Assembly: GCF_900103345.1 (NCBI RefSeq)
Contig: NZ_LT629702.1
Span: forward strand, 5,557,501-5,621,500
Source of the DNA: Pseudomonas azotoformans
GTDB taxonomy: Bacteria; Pseudomonadota; Gammaproteobacteria; Pseudomonadales; Pseudomonadaceae
Reading direction: 5' to 3'
Length of the DNA: 64,000 nt
The stretch's first letter is position 1, and the number at the start of each line of letters is the position of its first letter. Position numbers and translations under genes: made by a program. Shown here piece after piece: positions 45,002-54,183 of the stretch. The notes beneath the pieces are model-generated. The model was not told the origin of the DNA. It ran no database searches and was given only the letters and a program-made list of their open reading frames with translations.

Positions 45002-46356
45002 GTACGCAAATGCAAGCGCGTCTCGACGCCTGGCAACAGCGTCAGGCGCAGTCGTTGGCGACTTTCGCGCCCGTGACAATGCGTGGGCGCATCCAGCGCG
45101 TCAATGGCATGTTACTGCAGTGCCGACTGCCCCAGGCGCGTATCGGTGATTTATGCCAAGTGGAGAAAAAGCCTGGCGACTACATGCTCGCCGAGATCAT
45201 CGGTTTTGATCAGCAGGATGCTGTGCTCAGTGCCCTGGGTAACCTGGAAGGCGTGCGGGTGGGCGCCGGCGTCGAGCGTCTTGGGGTGTCACATCGGGTA
45301 CAGGTCAGCGAAGCATTGCTGGGTCAGGTGTTGGATGGTTTCGGACGACCGATCGCGGGAGACGGTCCCAGCGCCTTTGTTGAGGCCGATTTGCCGGATA
45401 CCAGCGCAGTATTGTGTGAGGCACCGTTGCCCACCGAACGGCCACGGATCAACCGTGCGCTTGCCACCGGGGTACGCTCGATCGATGGCCTGCTGACGCT
45501 GGGCGAAGGCCAGCGTGTGGGCCTATTCGCCGGTGCGGGTTGCGGCAAGACTACCCTGTTGGCCGAGATCGCCCGAAACGTGGAGTGCGATGTCATCGTG
45601 TTCGGCTTGATCGGTGAGCGGGGCCGTGAGCTGCGTGAGTTTCTCGATCACGAGTTGGATGAACAGCTGCGCTCCAAGGCGGTACTGGTGTGTGCCACGT
45701 CCGATCGCTCCAGCATGGAGCGAGCCCGTGCGGCATTTACGGCAACCGCTCTGGCTGAAGGTTTTCGCCGCAAGGGGCAACGTGTGTTGCTGCTGATCGA
45801 CTCCCTGACGCGTTTCGCCAGGGCGCAGCGTGAAATCGGCCTGGCCGCTGGCGAACCCCTTGGCCGCGGCGGCTTGCCTCCGTCGGTCTACAGCCTTCTA
45901 CCGCGGCTGGTAGAGCGCGCCGGGTTGACCAATGAGGGCGTGATCACGGCGATCTATACGGTGCTGATCGAGCAGGACTCCATGAATGACCCGGTGGCCG
46001 ATGAAGTTCGCTCGCTGCTCGACGGCCATATCGTGTTGTCCCGCAAGCTGGCTGAGCGCGGGCACTACCCGGCGGTGGATGTGCTGGCGAGCTTGTCGCG
46101 GATACTGAGCAATGTCGCCGAGCCTGCGGATATCCAGGCGGGTACCGCGTTGCGACGGTTGTTGTCGGCCTATCAGCAGATCGAACTGATGCTCAAGCTG
46201 GGGGAATACCAGCCAGGCAGTGATGCCTTGACCGACCTGGCAGTGGACAGCCGCCAGGCCGTCGATGGTTTCCTGCGTCAGGACTTGCGTGAGCCTTCTC
46301 CGATGGCAATGACGCTGGAGCAACTCAAGGAGCTGACCGCTTATGTCCCATTCTGA
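44998..46356 (+). CDS. sctN: Type III secretion ATPase RscN (HrcN/SctN)
   Basis: This 452-aa hexameric ATPase unfolds substrates and strips chaperones at the base of the machine. Walker A (AGAGCGKTT) lies near residue 178, Walker B (VLLLIDSLTRFARAQRE) near 262, and the F1-beta-like signature GGLPPSVYSLLPRLVERAG near 290. GTG start overlaps the sctD stop. Intact. Confidence 0.96.
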   Translation: MSTQMQARLDAWQQRQAQSLATFAPVTMRGRIQRVNGMLLQCRLPQARIGDLCQVEKKPGDYMLAEIIGFDQQDAVLSALGNLEGVRVGAGVERLGVSHRVQVSEALLGQVLDGFGRPIAGDGPSAFVEADLPDTSAVLCEAPLPTERPRINRALATGVRSIDGLLTLGEGQRVGLFAGAGCGKTTLLAEIARNVECDVIVFGLIGERGRELREFLDHELDEQLRSKAVLVCATSDRSSMERARAAFTATALAEGFRRKGQRVLLLIDSLTRFARAQREIGLAAGEPLGRGGLPPSVYSLLPRLVERAGLTNEGVITAIYTVLIEQDSMNDPVADEVRSLLDGHIVLSRKLAERGHYPAVDVLASLSRILSNVAEPADIQAGTALRRLLSAYQQIELMLKLGEYQPGSDALTDLAVDSRQAVDGFLRQDLREPSPMAMTLEQLKELTAYVPF

Positions 46357-46771
46357 CGAGCTGCTAGGTGAAGTCGAAACGCTGCGGCGCCTGCGCCGCC
46401 ATCGGGCAGACCGCGCCGAGCGCGCCCTGCGTGAAGCGAAGCGGGCCCAGCAGGCCCTGCTTGCACATATCCAACAGGCCCAGGACACCCTTGAGCAAAC
46501 CCGGCAGGAAGAGGCCCGGCAGAGTGCTCGTTTGCTCAGCCAGCATCAGGGCCAGGTACTGAGCCTGCAGGCCCTGAAATCCTGGGGCGCGCAGGAGCGC
46601 GGTTTGTCTGCCAATACCCAGCGGAATATCGGGCAGTTGGAGGTTTTGCGGGGCCAGCAAGAAGAGAAGCAAGCCTGTGTCGGCAGTGCCCAGAAACAGG
46701 CCACTGAATGCCTGCGACAAGTGGAAAAACTTCAGGAGTTATCCTTTTTACTGGTGCAGGAGTCGGTATGA
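46343..46771 (+). CDS. sctO: Type III secretion stalk protein RspO (HrpO/SctO)
   Basis: This 142-aa protein is almost entirely a charged two-stranded coiled coil, rich in Arg, Glu, Gln and Ala. It is the FliJ-like stalk that couples the ATPase to the export gate. The family is poorly conserved in sequence, so the call rests on coiled-coil character, length and position between sctN and sctP. Overlaps sctN by 14 nt. Confidence 0.84.
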   Translation: MSHSDELLGEVETLRRLRRHRADRAERALREAKRAQQALLAHIQQAQDTLEQTRQEEARQSARLLSQHQGQVLSLQALKSWGAQERGLSANTQRNIGQLEVLRGQQEEKQACVGSAQKQATECLRQVEKLQELSFLLVQESV

Positions 46772-47229
46772 CCCAGGTTTCAGATAAACCCGCTGAACGT
46801 CCACGGGGGCTTGAACAACGAGAAGAGCGTGAGCCCGGAGCAGGAGGCGTCGTGCCTGTGGAGTTGACGCGGTTGTTCAACCAGATGTGGGCTGAGGACG
46901 GTGAGGGCTCAGGCGGGGGCGCTTACCTATCGAGATCAAAGTCACTGGGCGGTGCCGCGATGATCGAGGCGCTTGCCGAACAGCTGGCGACGCGTCTGCA
47001 GGGCGCCTCGCAGTGGCCGCTTCAGGCGGTGTTCCACTTGCCTCGTCTGGGGCGAATCAATGCCAGTGTGCACCGCGAGCAGAGCAGTTGGAGTATCGAT
47101 TTGGAGGCGCAAGAGGAAGCGACGGCGCGATGGCTCAGCGGTATGCGGCAACAATGTGAGGATCGCTTCGCACGCATGCTGGGACAGCCGGTCAGCGTGT
47201 TTTTACCCGATGCCGGCTGCGCATGCTAG
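46768..47229 (+). CDS. sctP: Type III secretion substrate-switch protein RspP (HrpP/SctP)
   Basis: This 153-aa short member of the needle-length/substrate-specificity class has a polar, Glu/Pro/Gly-rich first third and a compact C-terminal domain. ATG at 46768 overlaps the sctO stop (ATGA); the longer frame from 46708 lies inside sctO and is rejected. Short HrpP proteins of this sort are normal in the Hrp1 group. Confidence 0.82.
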   Translation: MTQVSDKPAERPRGLEQREEREPGAGGVVPVELTRLFNQMWAEDGEGSGGGAYLSRSKSLGGAAMIEALAEQLATRLQGASQWPLQAVFHLPRLGRINASVHREQSSWSIDLEAQEEATARWLSGMRQQCEDRFARMLGQPVSVFLPDAGCAC

Positions 47230-48236
47230 TGCCGTTGCTGACATTACCTACGGTCAATGGCAACACAGTTGCTGCCCGACGCAGGCTGGGGCGTGGCCTG
47301 TGCATGCCGTTTCAGGTAGCCGGGCAGCGAGGTCAGCTGAGGCTCGAACCTGGGCGTGCCCCGGCACGTGGTGAGGTGGCGTGCTTCGATACGGTGTATG
47401 GCGTACTGGCGCTGGCCGACGCGGGGCCGCTGCTCAGCCTGCTGGGTGAGTGTCCTGTGACGCTGGCTCCGTCGGGCAACGATCCGGACTCCTGGTTTTG
47501 GACGTTGTTCCAGTATCACCTGAGTCCTCAGGTAAAAGCCCTGCTGGGTAATATTCGCTTGCTGGAGACCAAACCCTCCAAGGCGTTTGGCTGCCGACTT
47601 AGTGTGACCCTCGGGCAATCCCGGGTCGAGGGGTATATGTGGATGAGCGCCGAGAGCTTCCTGGCATTTTGCGACGCTGGGCTATGGCGTGCCACGGCCG
47701 GGCCGTTGCCCGCGTCGTTTCGGTTGGCGATTGCGGTGCCCCTTGGGCACTTGCAATTACCGATCGCCCAAGCACGCAGTCTGCGCACTGGGGATGTGTT
47801 GGTGCTTGAGCAGACCTTTTTCCACCCCCAGGGCAGTGGCCATGTCCAGGTTGGCAAACAGCGACTGCATGGGTGCATTGGCGATGACAGCGGGCCGTTG
47901 TGCCTGATCCTAACTTCAATCGAGGAGACGTCTGTGGACGAAGAATTTATAGCCCCCCACTACGCCGGGGATGAGGGCGATGAGCCTGTGATGGACGTAT
48001 TCGGCCACGAGCCGTTCGATGAGTTGAGCATGGCGCTGAACGTACGCTGCGGCACGTTGAACCTGACCCTGGGCGAGTTGCGCAACCTCGCGCCAGGCGC
48101 GGTGCTGGGCATTACCGGTTACGCGCCAGGCACGGCTGGGCTCTATTACGGTGACCGACCGCTTGGTCAGGGGCAGTTGGTGGAAGTCGATGGGCGCCTG
48201 GGGTTGCAACTCTCCCGCGTGATGTTCGACCGATGA
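47223..48236 (+). CDS. sctQ: Type III secretion cytoplasmic sorting-platform protein RscQ (fused HrcQ/SctQ)
   Basis: This 337-aa C-ring/sorting-platform protein has two SPOA (FliN-like) domains, about 165-230 and 265-335. In P. syringae the same product is split into HrcQa and HrcQb; here it is one chain. At the place of that split an in-frame GTG (residue 238, position 47934) follows a strong GAGGAG with a 6-nt gap, so a short C-terminal form is probably also made. ATG at 47223 overlaps the sctP stop. Confidence 0.9.
   Translation: MLVPLLTLPTVNGNTVAARRRLGRGLCMPFQVAGQRGQLRLEPGRAPARGEVACFDTVYGVLALADAGPLLSLLGECPVTLAPSGNDPDSWFWTLFQYHLSPQVKALLGNIRLLETKPSKAFGCRLSVTLGQSRVEGYMWMSAESFLAFCDAGLWRATAGPLPASFRLAIAVPLGHLQLPIAQARSLRTGDVLVLEQTFFHPQGSGHVQVGKQRLHGCIGDDSGPLCLILTSIEETSVDEEFIAPHYAGDEGDEPVMDVFGHEPFDELSMALNVRCGTLNLTLGELRNLAPGAVLGITGYAPGTAGLYYGDRPLGQGQLVEVDGRLGLQLSRVMFDR
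47934..48236 (+). CDS. Probable internally started C-terminal form of RscQ (SctQ-C)
   Basis: Translation from GTG at 47934 would yield 100 aa containing an acidic linker (DEEF...) and the second SPOA domain. GAGGAG at 47922-47927 is an ideal ribosome site for it. Short SctQ-C products from internal starts are established in Salmonella and Yersinia and are needed for the sorting platform, and HrcQb of P. syringae is the separate-gene equivalent. Production here is inferred from the site. Confidence 0.62.
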   Translation: MDEEFIAPHYAGDEGDEPVMDVFGHEPFDELSMALNVRCGTLNLTLGELRNLAPGAVLGITGYAPGTAGLYYGDRPLGQGQLVEVDGRLGLQLSRVMFDR

Positions 48237-48886
48237 CGTTTCAGGGGGTGGACCCCTTAATCCTGGCCTTACTACTGGCAACGTTGTCGTTGATGCCCAT
48301 GCTGTTGATCGTCTGCACGGCGTTCCTGAAGATCGTGATTGTGCTGATGATCACCCGCAACGCCATTGGTGTGCAGCAGGTGCCGCCGAGCATGGCCATC
48401 AATGGCATCGCGCTTGCGGCCACGCTGTTTATCATGGCGCCTGTGGGGTATGAAGTCGCCGAGAACGTCAAAGCGTCGCCGCTTGACCTGAGCAGCGTGC
48501 AAACGTTCTTGCAGACCGGAAATGAAGCCATCAAACCGTTGCGTGCCTTCATGTTGCGCAACATCGATCCGGATGTGCTGACACACCTGCTTGAAAACAC
48601 CGCACGCCTGTGGCCGGCGCAGATGGCCCAAGAGGTGCAGCGCGAGGACTTTATCCTGTTGATCCCGGCGTTCGTGTTGTCGCAACTGCAGGCGGGGTTC
48701 GAGATCGGCTTCCTGATCTATATCCCCTTCATCGTCATCGACTTGATTGTCTCCAACCTGCTGTTGGCGCTGGGCATGCAAATGGTCTCGCCGATGACCA
48801 TTTCCCTGCCGCTCAAATTACTGTTGTTCGTGCTGGTGTCCGGTTGGTCACGGTTGTTCGATAGTCTGTCCCTCTCTTATCTCTGA
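48233..48886 (+). CDS. sctR: Type III secretion export apparatus RscR (HrcR/SctR)
   Basis: This 217-aa FliP-family core export protein has four hydrophobic segments and the conserved FLKIVIVLMITRNAIGVQQVP block near residue 25. Five copies form the heart of the export gate. ATG overlaps the sctQ stop. Confidence 0.95.
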   Translation: MTFQGVDPLILALLLATLSLMPMLLIVCTAFLKIVIVLMITRNAIGVQQVPPSMAINGIALAATLFIMAPVGYEVAENVKASPLDLSSVQTFLQTGNEAIKPLRAFMLRNIDPDVLTHLLENTARLWPAQMAQEVQREDFILLIPAFVLSQLQAGFEIGFLIYIPFIVIDLIVSNLLLALGMQMVSPMTISLPLKLLLFVLVSGWSRLFDSLSLSYL

Positions 48887-48893
48887 GTGGTTT

Positions 48894-49157
48894 ATGGAAC
48901 CCATCGTGCTGTTCAAGCAAGGCATGTTGCTGGTGGTTGTGCTGTCGGCACCGCCGTTGATCATAGCAGTGGTGGTGGGCGTGATGACGTCCCTGGTGCA
49001 GGCGTTGATGCAGGTGCAGGACCAGACATTGCCCTTCGGCATCAAGCTGGTGGCGGTGGGGATCACACTCATCATGACCGGCCGTTGGATTGGCGTGGAG
49101 TTGATCCAGCTGATGAACCTGACCTTTGACATGATCGGCCGGTCGGCCTTGAACTGA
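48894..49157 (+). CDS. sctS: Type III secretion export apparatus RscS (HrcS/SctS)
   Basis: This 87-aa FliQ-family protein has two membrane helices (about 10-35 and 48-72) and the conserved linker TSLVQALMQVQDQTLPFG. Four copies pack around SctR/SctT. Starts 7 bp after sctR. Confidence 0.94.
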   Translation: MEPIVLFKQGMLLVVVLSAPPLIIAVVVGVMTSLVQALMQVQDQTLPFGIKLVAVGITLIMTGRWIGVELIQLMNLTFDMIGRSALN

Positions 49158-49167
49158 GACCCTGCCC

Positions 49168-49956
49168 ATGCAGCTCTATCTCGAGTATTTGCCCAGCCTG
49201 GTGATCGGCATGGCGCGCATCTACCCTTGTGGCATTTTGGTCGCGGCGTTCTGTTTTCAGCATATAAAGGGCATGCCGCGCCATACCATCGTGATGGTGT
49301 TGGCCTTGATGCCTGCACCGGGTATCCATGCGGCGCTGGCGGGACAGGATTACTCCTCGATGCTGCTGATTGCGCTGGTGCTCAAGGAAGTGGCTCTGGG
49401 CGTTTTACTGGGCGTGCTGCTATCGATGCCGTTCTGGATGTTTGAGTCCGTGGGTGCGCTGCTGGATAACCAGCGCGGCGCCTTGGCCGGTGGTCAGCTC
49501 AACCCGTCGCTGGGACCGGACGCGACGCCGATCGGGCACTTGTTCAAGCAACTGGCGATTTTCCTGCTGATGGCGAGCTTGGGGTTGGGCGCGTTGACCC
49601 AAGTCATCTGGGACAGTTACCTGATCTGGCCACCCACTGTGTGGTTCCCGTTGCCGGCGGCGAATGGCATGAGTGTGTTCATTGGTCTGTTGGGTGACAC
49701 CTTTACGCACATGATGCTCTACGCTGCGCCGTTTATTGCGGTGCTGTTGTTGCTGGAGTTCGGCATCGCTCTGCTGGGGGTCTACAGCCAACAGTTACAA
49801 GTGAGTACGCTGGCGCCACCGGTAAAGAGCCTGGCGGGGATTGGTATTCTCTTGCTCTACTACGCGCTGTTGCAGGACCTGATCGTCGGGCGCATGGGGC
49901 TGTTGGGCGATCTTAAGCATTCAGTGGGGCTGTTGATCAAGGTCGCTATCCCATGA
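49168..49956 (+). CDS. sctT: Type III secretion export apparatus RscT (HrcT/SctT)
   Basis: This 262-aa FliR-family membrane protein has six to seven hydrophobic segments and the conserved RGALAGGQLNPSLGPDATP region near residue 105. It completes the SctRST export channel. Stop overlaps the sctU start (ATGA). Confidence 0.93.
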   Translation: MQLYLEYLPSLVIGMARIYPCGILVAAFCFQHIKGMPRHTIVMVLALMPAPGIHAALAGQDYSSMLLIALVLKEVALGVLLGVLLSMPFWMFESVGALLDNQRGALAGGQLNPSLGPDATPIGHLFKQLAIFLLMASLGLGALTQVIWDSYLIWPPTVWFPLPAANGMSVFIGLLGDTFTHMMLYAAPFIAVLLLLEFGIALLGVYSQQLQVSTLAPPVKSLAGIGILLLYYALLQDLIVGRMGLLGDLKHSVGLLIKVAIP

Positions 49957-51050
49957 GTGACTCCGGCGAAAAAAAGCACCCGGCGTCTGCCAAGAAGCTG
50001 CGTGACCAGCGCAAGAAGGGCCAGGTTGCCCAAAGCCAGGATGTGGCAAAGCTGGTGGCGTTGACGGCCATCAGCGAAATTGCCTTGTTCACCGCCGAGA
50101 GCAGCCTGCAACGCTTCCAACAATTGATGCTGCTGCCGATGTCACGCCTGGCTCAGCCCTTTGCGCGAGCGTTGGAGGAGGTGTTGTTTGAAGGGATGGT
50201 GGTTTTTTTCTCATTTGCCCTGTTGATGGCCGGGGTGGCGATCGCCGCCAAGCTGATCAGCAGTTGGATGCAGTTCGGATTGCTGTTTGCACCGGAGACC
50301 CTGAAGCTGGATTTCAATCGCCTCAACCCGATCAGCCAAATCAAGCAAATGTTCTCGGCCCAGCAGTTGATGAACTTGTTGATGAGCGTCGCAAAAGCCT
50401 GCCTGATCGCGTTGATTCTGTATGTGGTGATCTGGCCCTCATTGGGCACGCTGATCAATTTGGCCACCAGTGATCTGCAGAGTTACATCCTGGCGTTGAT
50501 CGCGTTGTTCCGTCACCTGTTGCATGTCTGCCTCGGCATGCTGCTGGTGCTGGCGCTCATCGACCTGATCATGGCGAAGCACTTTTTTGCCAAGCGCATG
50601 CGCATGACCCAGGTGGAGGTGGTCAAAGAGTACAAGGACATGGAAGGCGACCCCCATGTAAAAGGCCAGCGGCGCGCACTGGCGCAACAATTGGCCCAGG
50701 AGGAGCCGAAGGTCAAGCTGCCCAAGCTGGAAGAGGCCGATATGCTGGTGGTCAACCCGACGCACTTTGCTGTCGCCTTGTATTACCGTCCCGGTAAAAC
50801 CCCGCTGCCCTTGCTGGTCAGCAAAGGTACGGATGCAGAAGCCCGTAAACTGATCCATCGCGCCAAGGTTGCCGACGTACCGGTGATCCAGTGCGTGTGG
50901 CTGGCCCGTACGCTCTACACGAGAAAGCTGGGTGCCAGTATCCCCCGCGAAACCCTGCAGGCGGTTGCAGTGATTTACCGCACCTTGCGTGAGCTCGATG
51001 ATGAAGCCAAGCGCGAAACCCTGGAGTTGCCGGAGCTTGAGCAACGTTGA
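49953..51050 (+). CDS. sctU: Type III secretion autoprotease RscU (HrcU/SctU)
   Basis: This 365-aa FlhB-family switch protein has four membrane helices up to about residue 210 and a cytoplasmic domain with the self-cleavage motif NPTH at 268-271. Cleavage between N and P changes export specificity. The N-terminus is Lys/Arg-rich as usual. Last gene of the rightward operon; its stop codon directly abuts the stop codon of convergent rspV with no base between. Confidence 0.95.
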   Translation: MSDSGEKKHPASAKKLRDQRKKGQVAQSQDVAKLVALTAISEIALFTAESSLQRFQQLMLLPMSRLAQPFARALEEVLFEGMVVFFSFALLMAGVAIAAKLISSWMQFGLLFAPETLKLDFNRLNPISQIKQMFSAQQLMNLLMSVAKACLIALILYVVIWPSLGTLINLATSDLQSYILALIALFRHLLHVCLGMLLVLALIDLIMAKHFFAKRMRMTQVEVVKEYKDMEGDPHVKGQRRALAQQLAQEEPKVKLPKLEEADMLVVNPTHFAVALYYRPGKTPLPLLVSKGTDAEARKLIHRAKVADVPVIQCVWLARTLYTRKLGASIPRETLQAVAVIYRTLRELDDEAKRETLELPELEQR

Positions 51051-51416
51051 TCAGCGGATTCTATCTGCGTCCAAGGTTTGCAGATTGGCCAGCGACAGCA
51101 GCCGGCTGAGGACTCTGTCCACAGTACTGTGGGTTGTGGGCAGGGCGTGCCAGATCACCAGAGCGTCTTGGTCGTCGACGTAGATAAAACAACCATCGAA
51201 CGCCAGCGCCTGCTCAAATCGCCTTTCCAACACCCGCTGCAATTGCCCGGCCTGCACTGCTTCGCGAGCGATCTTCAGTGCCAGTCCCGGGCGGTTTCCA
51301 GCCTGCAGTGCGCAAGCGCTGATACCGGGTGCCAGGGACAGGTGAGCGGCAGTGCCGCTCACCAGGTTATCCAGAAATACCTGGCGTTGATCGTCAGGCA
51401 TTCGCTGGCGATTCAT
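51051..51416 (-). CDS. rspV: Type III secretion regulator RspV (HrpV-like)
   Basis: This 121-aa cytoplasmic protein is the last gene of the rspF operon, at the position of hrpV. In P. syringae HrpV binds the HrpS activator and damps hrpL expression, and HrpG relieves this. Sequence conservation is low and the call relies on size and place. ATG at 51416 overlaps the rspT stop (ATGA); the longer frame lies within rspT. Confidence 0.72.
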   Translation of the reverse strand: MNRQRMPDDQRQVFLDNLVSGTAAHLSLAPGISACALQAGNRPGLALKIAREAVQAGQLQRVLERRFEQALAFDGCFIYVDDQDALVIWHALPTTHSTVDRVLSRLLSLANLQTLDADRIR

Positions 51417-51616
51417 CGTTCCAGTGACACGGTCTGGTAGTCCGCACGCTCGCCGGCGGGGCCGGGTTCGACGCGCATCGATGAGGGCCACCAGATCACC
51501 ATCTTGTCTTTGGTCGATTGTGGGCGTGAGCACGAATCACCTTTGCAGGTGGGCGTACAGCCGCTGACGAGCAATGCTGCACCGATCAAGATGATGGGTA
51601 ACGGTCTGTATTTCAT
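51413..51616 (-). CDS. rspT: Type III secretion lipoprotein RspT (HrpT-like)
   Basis: This 67-aa protein has a lipoprotein signal peptide ending in the lipobox VSGC (C20) and a short Cys-containing mature part. It fits HrpT, the small outer-membrane lipoprotein that helps pilot or stabilise the secretin. Overlaps the sctC stop by 4 nt and the rspV start by 4 nt. Confidence 0.82.
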   Translation of the reverse strand: MKYRPLPIILIGAALLVSGCTPTCKGDSCSRPQSTKDKMVIWWPSSMRVEPGPAGERADYQTVSLER

Positions 51617-53748
51617 GGCATGGCCTTCTGAGCGGGTGTGATCAAGGAGGGGCGGGGCACACTGAGGTGTTCATCCTTCACTACGGGGCGCATGGCGACA
51701 AATACCTCGGCCTCTTCGCCCGGCTTGAGCCAGGCGCGCGGCCACACGGTGACTGCCAGTGTCTGCGAGTTGCTGCACTCTTTCTCGTCGATACGGACGT
51801 TACGGTTGAACTGGTTGCGCAATACCACGACCGCCACGTTGTATTCCGGGCCTGCGTACCACTGGCTGCGCTCTGTGTTCAGTGACAGCAGGTCGCGGGT
51901 GCTGCATAGGGTGTTCAGCCCCAGAGGCATCGGTGCCGCCTTGAAAGCCTTGGGGACTTCCCCGCTGACCAGATGCGCCAGGGTGGCGGTGATGTCACTG
52001 CGTTTTATGACGGGCTGATGGGGGGCGTAGCGTCTGGCCAGCGGTGCCAGGGCCGCTTGCAACTCGGCTTGATCGGCTTGCGGCAAGTAGCGCGACGAGT
52101 CGTCCTGGTCGCCGATGACGCGTGGGGTGAGGATGAACAGGCGTTCACGGCGATTGTTCTGGCGTTCGCTCGAGGAAAACAATGCCTTGCCCAACAGCGG
52201 AATATCGCCCAATAGAGGGACCTTTCTTTGCCTGTCGGCACTTTCAGTGACATGGAAGCCGCCAACCACCAGCGAGCGCTTTTCCGCCATCACGGCCTGG
52301 GTGCTGACCTTGCCCCGGCGTACATCAAGGTGGTTGGGATCAGGGTTGCTCTCGTCGAAATTGCCATCTTCAATGTCCACGGCCAAATGGATCTGGTGAC
52401 TGCCGCGACTGGTGGTAACCCTGGGGATCACCTGGAAACTGGTGCCCACGGTGACCGGCAAAATGGTTGCGTATTCACTGCCGCGAGTGAGGTACTGGGT
52501 GCGGTTGAAGTCGATTACCGCTGGTTGGTTTTCCAGGGTGAGCACCGAAGGGTTCGAGACCATGGTTGCCAGTCCCTTTTCTTCGAGCGCGCGTATGTCG
52601 GCGTAGAAGCGATCGCGGTGTTCAATCGACAGCTGCGACGAGGTCCCGGGTGCCATGTTGACGCCACCCCGGAAGCGGCTGTTCTGGAAACTCCAGTTCA
52701 CCCCGAATTCGCGCAGCTGCGTACGCTCGATATCGAGAATGATCGCATCGATTTCGATCAGCTTGCGCGCGACATCGAGTTGGTTGATCAGCTCGCGGTA
52801 CATGGCCTGGCGTTCAGGCAGGTCATAAATAAGCACCGCGTTGTTGCGCACATCGGCTTCGACGCGTATTCGACCGCCGGACACCGGTGCTCGCGGGGTC
52901 AGTGCCGGCGCTGCGTCCACGTGTCCTGTGTGGCCGTTGGCACCGAGTATCTGGCCCAGCAGCGGGTTTCCCAACCGCGGCACATTTGGCGTGAGAGGGG
53001 CTGGCTGGGATGTTGGGCGTTGGAGCTGTCCTGTGAGCGTCGAAGCGGAACGCGGTTCCAGCAGCCCGCGTAAAATGCTGGCGACCCCAGGCACATTGAG
53101 CTTTTCGCCACGGTAATCCACCTGGCGGTCCCCCGCATTGGCGAACTTCAGTGGGTAACTGAGCACGCTCTGTTTCTCATCTGGTGAGCGGCGTTGGCTG
53201 CTGAAGTGCTTGATCTGTTCGATGTAACGCTTGGGACCGGAGACGAGTACCACACCGTCTTCCGGTAACTCGCCCCAACCGAAACGGCTGTCGAGCAGGC
53301 CAATATCGCTGAGCGCCTGCTTGAGGTCCGCTATCGTCTCTGAAGAGACCTCCAGGCGCGCGGACTCCTGCTGGTCCAGCGTGCTGACGAATAGGGTGTT
53401 GTTGTACAGATACCACTGAAAACGATGCTCGACGGCCAGCCTGTCCAGCATGGACTGCGGGGTATTCGCGCGGATCTTGCCGTTGACGTTGCCTTCCAGC
53501 AGGCCTTCGATTTGCAACTGTGTGCCGAAGGTCTGAGCGAAGTCTTCAAGCACGTCCCTTAGCGGTTTGTGCTCTGCCTCATAAGCATAGGCGGTGTTCT
53601 TCCACTCGGCGGGAATGGCAGCAAAACTGTTGTGCGCCGGAGCGAGCACACAGGCCAGTGCGATCAGGCATCGCCAACCTGCACGTCGAAGTGAAATTTC
53701 AGGCGGGTTTACGCGCAAGCTGCTGCGCTTGTGGTGTTTGTTATACAT
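51613..53748 (-). CDS. sctC: Type III secretion secretin RscC (HrcC/SctC)
   Basis: This 711-aa outer-membrane secretin forms the exit ring. The signal peptide follows an unusually long basic N-terminus (about 24 residues before the hydrophobic stretch). N0/N1 domains lie in the first 200 residues, a Pro/Thr-rich linker near 240-290, and the secretin core near 330-560 including VPLLGDIPLLGKALF. Intact and of normal length. Confidence 0.94.
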   Translation of the reverse strand: MYNKHHKRSSLRVNPPEISLRRAGWRCLIALACVLAPAHNSFAAIPAEWKNTAYAYEAEHKPLRDVLEDFAQTFGTQLQIEGLLEGNVNGKIRANTPQSMLDRLAVEHRFQWYLYNNTLFVSTLDQQESARLEVSSETIADLKQALSDIGLLDSRFGWGELPEDGVVLVSGPKRYIEQIKHFSSQRRSPDEKQSVLSYPLKFANAGDRQVDYRGEKLNVPGVASILRGLLEPRSASTLTGQLQRPTSQPAPLTPNVPRLGNPLLGQILGANGHTGHVDAAPALTPRAPVSGGRIRVEADVRNNAVLIYDLPERQAMYRELINQLDVARKLIEIDAIILDIERTQLREFGVNWSFQNSRFRGGVNMAPGTSSQLSIEHRDRFYADIRALEEKGLATMVSNPSVLTLENQPAVIDFNRTQYLTRGSEYATILPVTVGTSFQVIPRVTTSRGSHQIHLAVDIEDGNFDESNPDPNHLDVRRGKVSTQAVMAEKRSLVVGGFHVTESADRQRKVPLLGDIPLLGKALFSSSERQNNRRERLFILTPRVIGDQDDSSRYLPQADQAELQAALAPLARRYAPHQPVIKRSDITATLAHLVSGEVPKAFKAAPMPLGLNTLCSTRDLLSLNTERSQWYAGPEYNVAVVVLRNQFNRNVRIDEKECSNSQTLAVTVWPRAWLKPGEEAEVFVAMRPVVKDEHLSVPRPSLITPAQKAMP

Positions 53749-53763
53749 GATAGGTTCTCTATT

Positions 53764-54183
53764 TCAGTGCAGCGGCTTACGTAACGCAGTGGCGTGGCTC
53801 TTGCGCGCAGGTTTCGCTTGGCGAGCAACGACTCTGCGCCAGGTATCGCGCTGGTTCAGGAGTGCCTCAAGAGCGTTCAACAGTTGGTCCAGGCTGCAAC
53901 CCCGTGACAGGCCTTGCATCAGCCAGAGGTGGCCGGTACTGGGACATAGGGCCAGTGTGCCCTTGAAATGCGCCAGGCTGGGTCCTCCGAGACGCAGCCA
54001 GGCCTGCAATGGGTAGCTTGTGAGACCAGGGCGAGTCAGTTGAATACGCAGCAGCAGATGATTTTCATGGCAATTCAGGCTCAGCTCGTCGTCGTTTTCA
54101 TACAGCCTCGCGTTCGATTGATGGCCATTCAAACAATCAAGCAAGGCTGAGCGCCAATCATCAGGAGCTGTTTGCGAGAACAT
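53764..54183 (-). CDS. rspG: Chaperone-like protein RspG (HrpG-like)
   Basis: This 139-aa protein, in the place of hrpG, resembles type III chaperones in size and in its alternating strands, with a basic C-terminal tail. In P. syringae HrpG relieves HrpV repression and so couples assembly to gene expression. Overlaps rspF by 23 nt. The call is by position and general character. Confidence 0.75.
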   Translation of the reverse strand: MFSQTAPDDWRSALLDCLNGHQSNARLYENDDELSLNCHENHLLLRIQLTRPGLTSYPLQAWLRLGGPSLAHFKGTLALCPSTGHLWLMQGLSRGCSLDQLLNALEALLNQRDTWRRVVARQAKPARKSHATALRKPLH

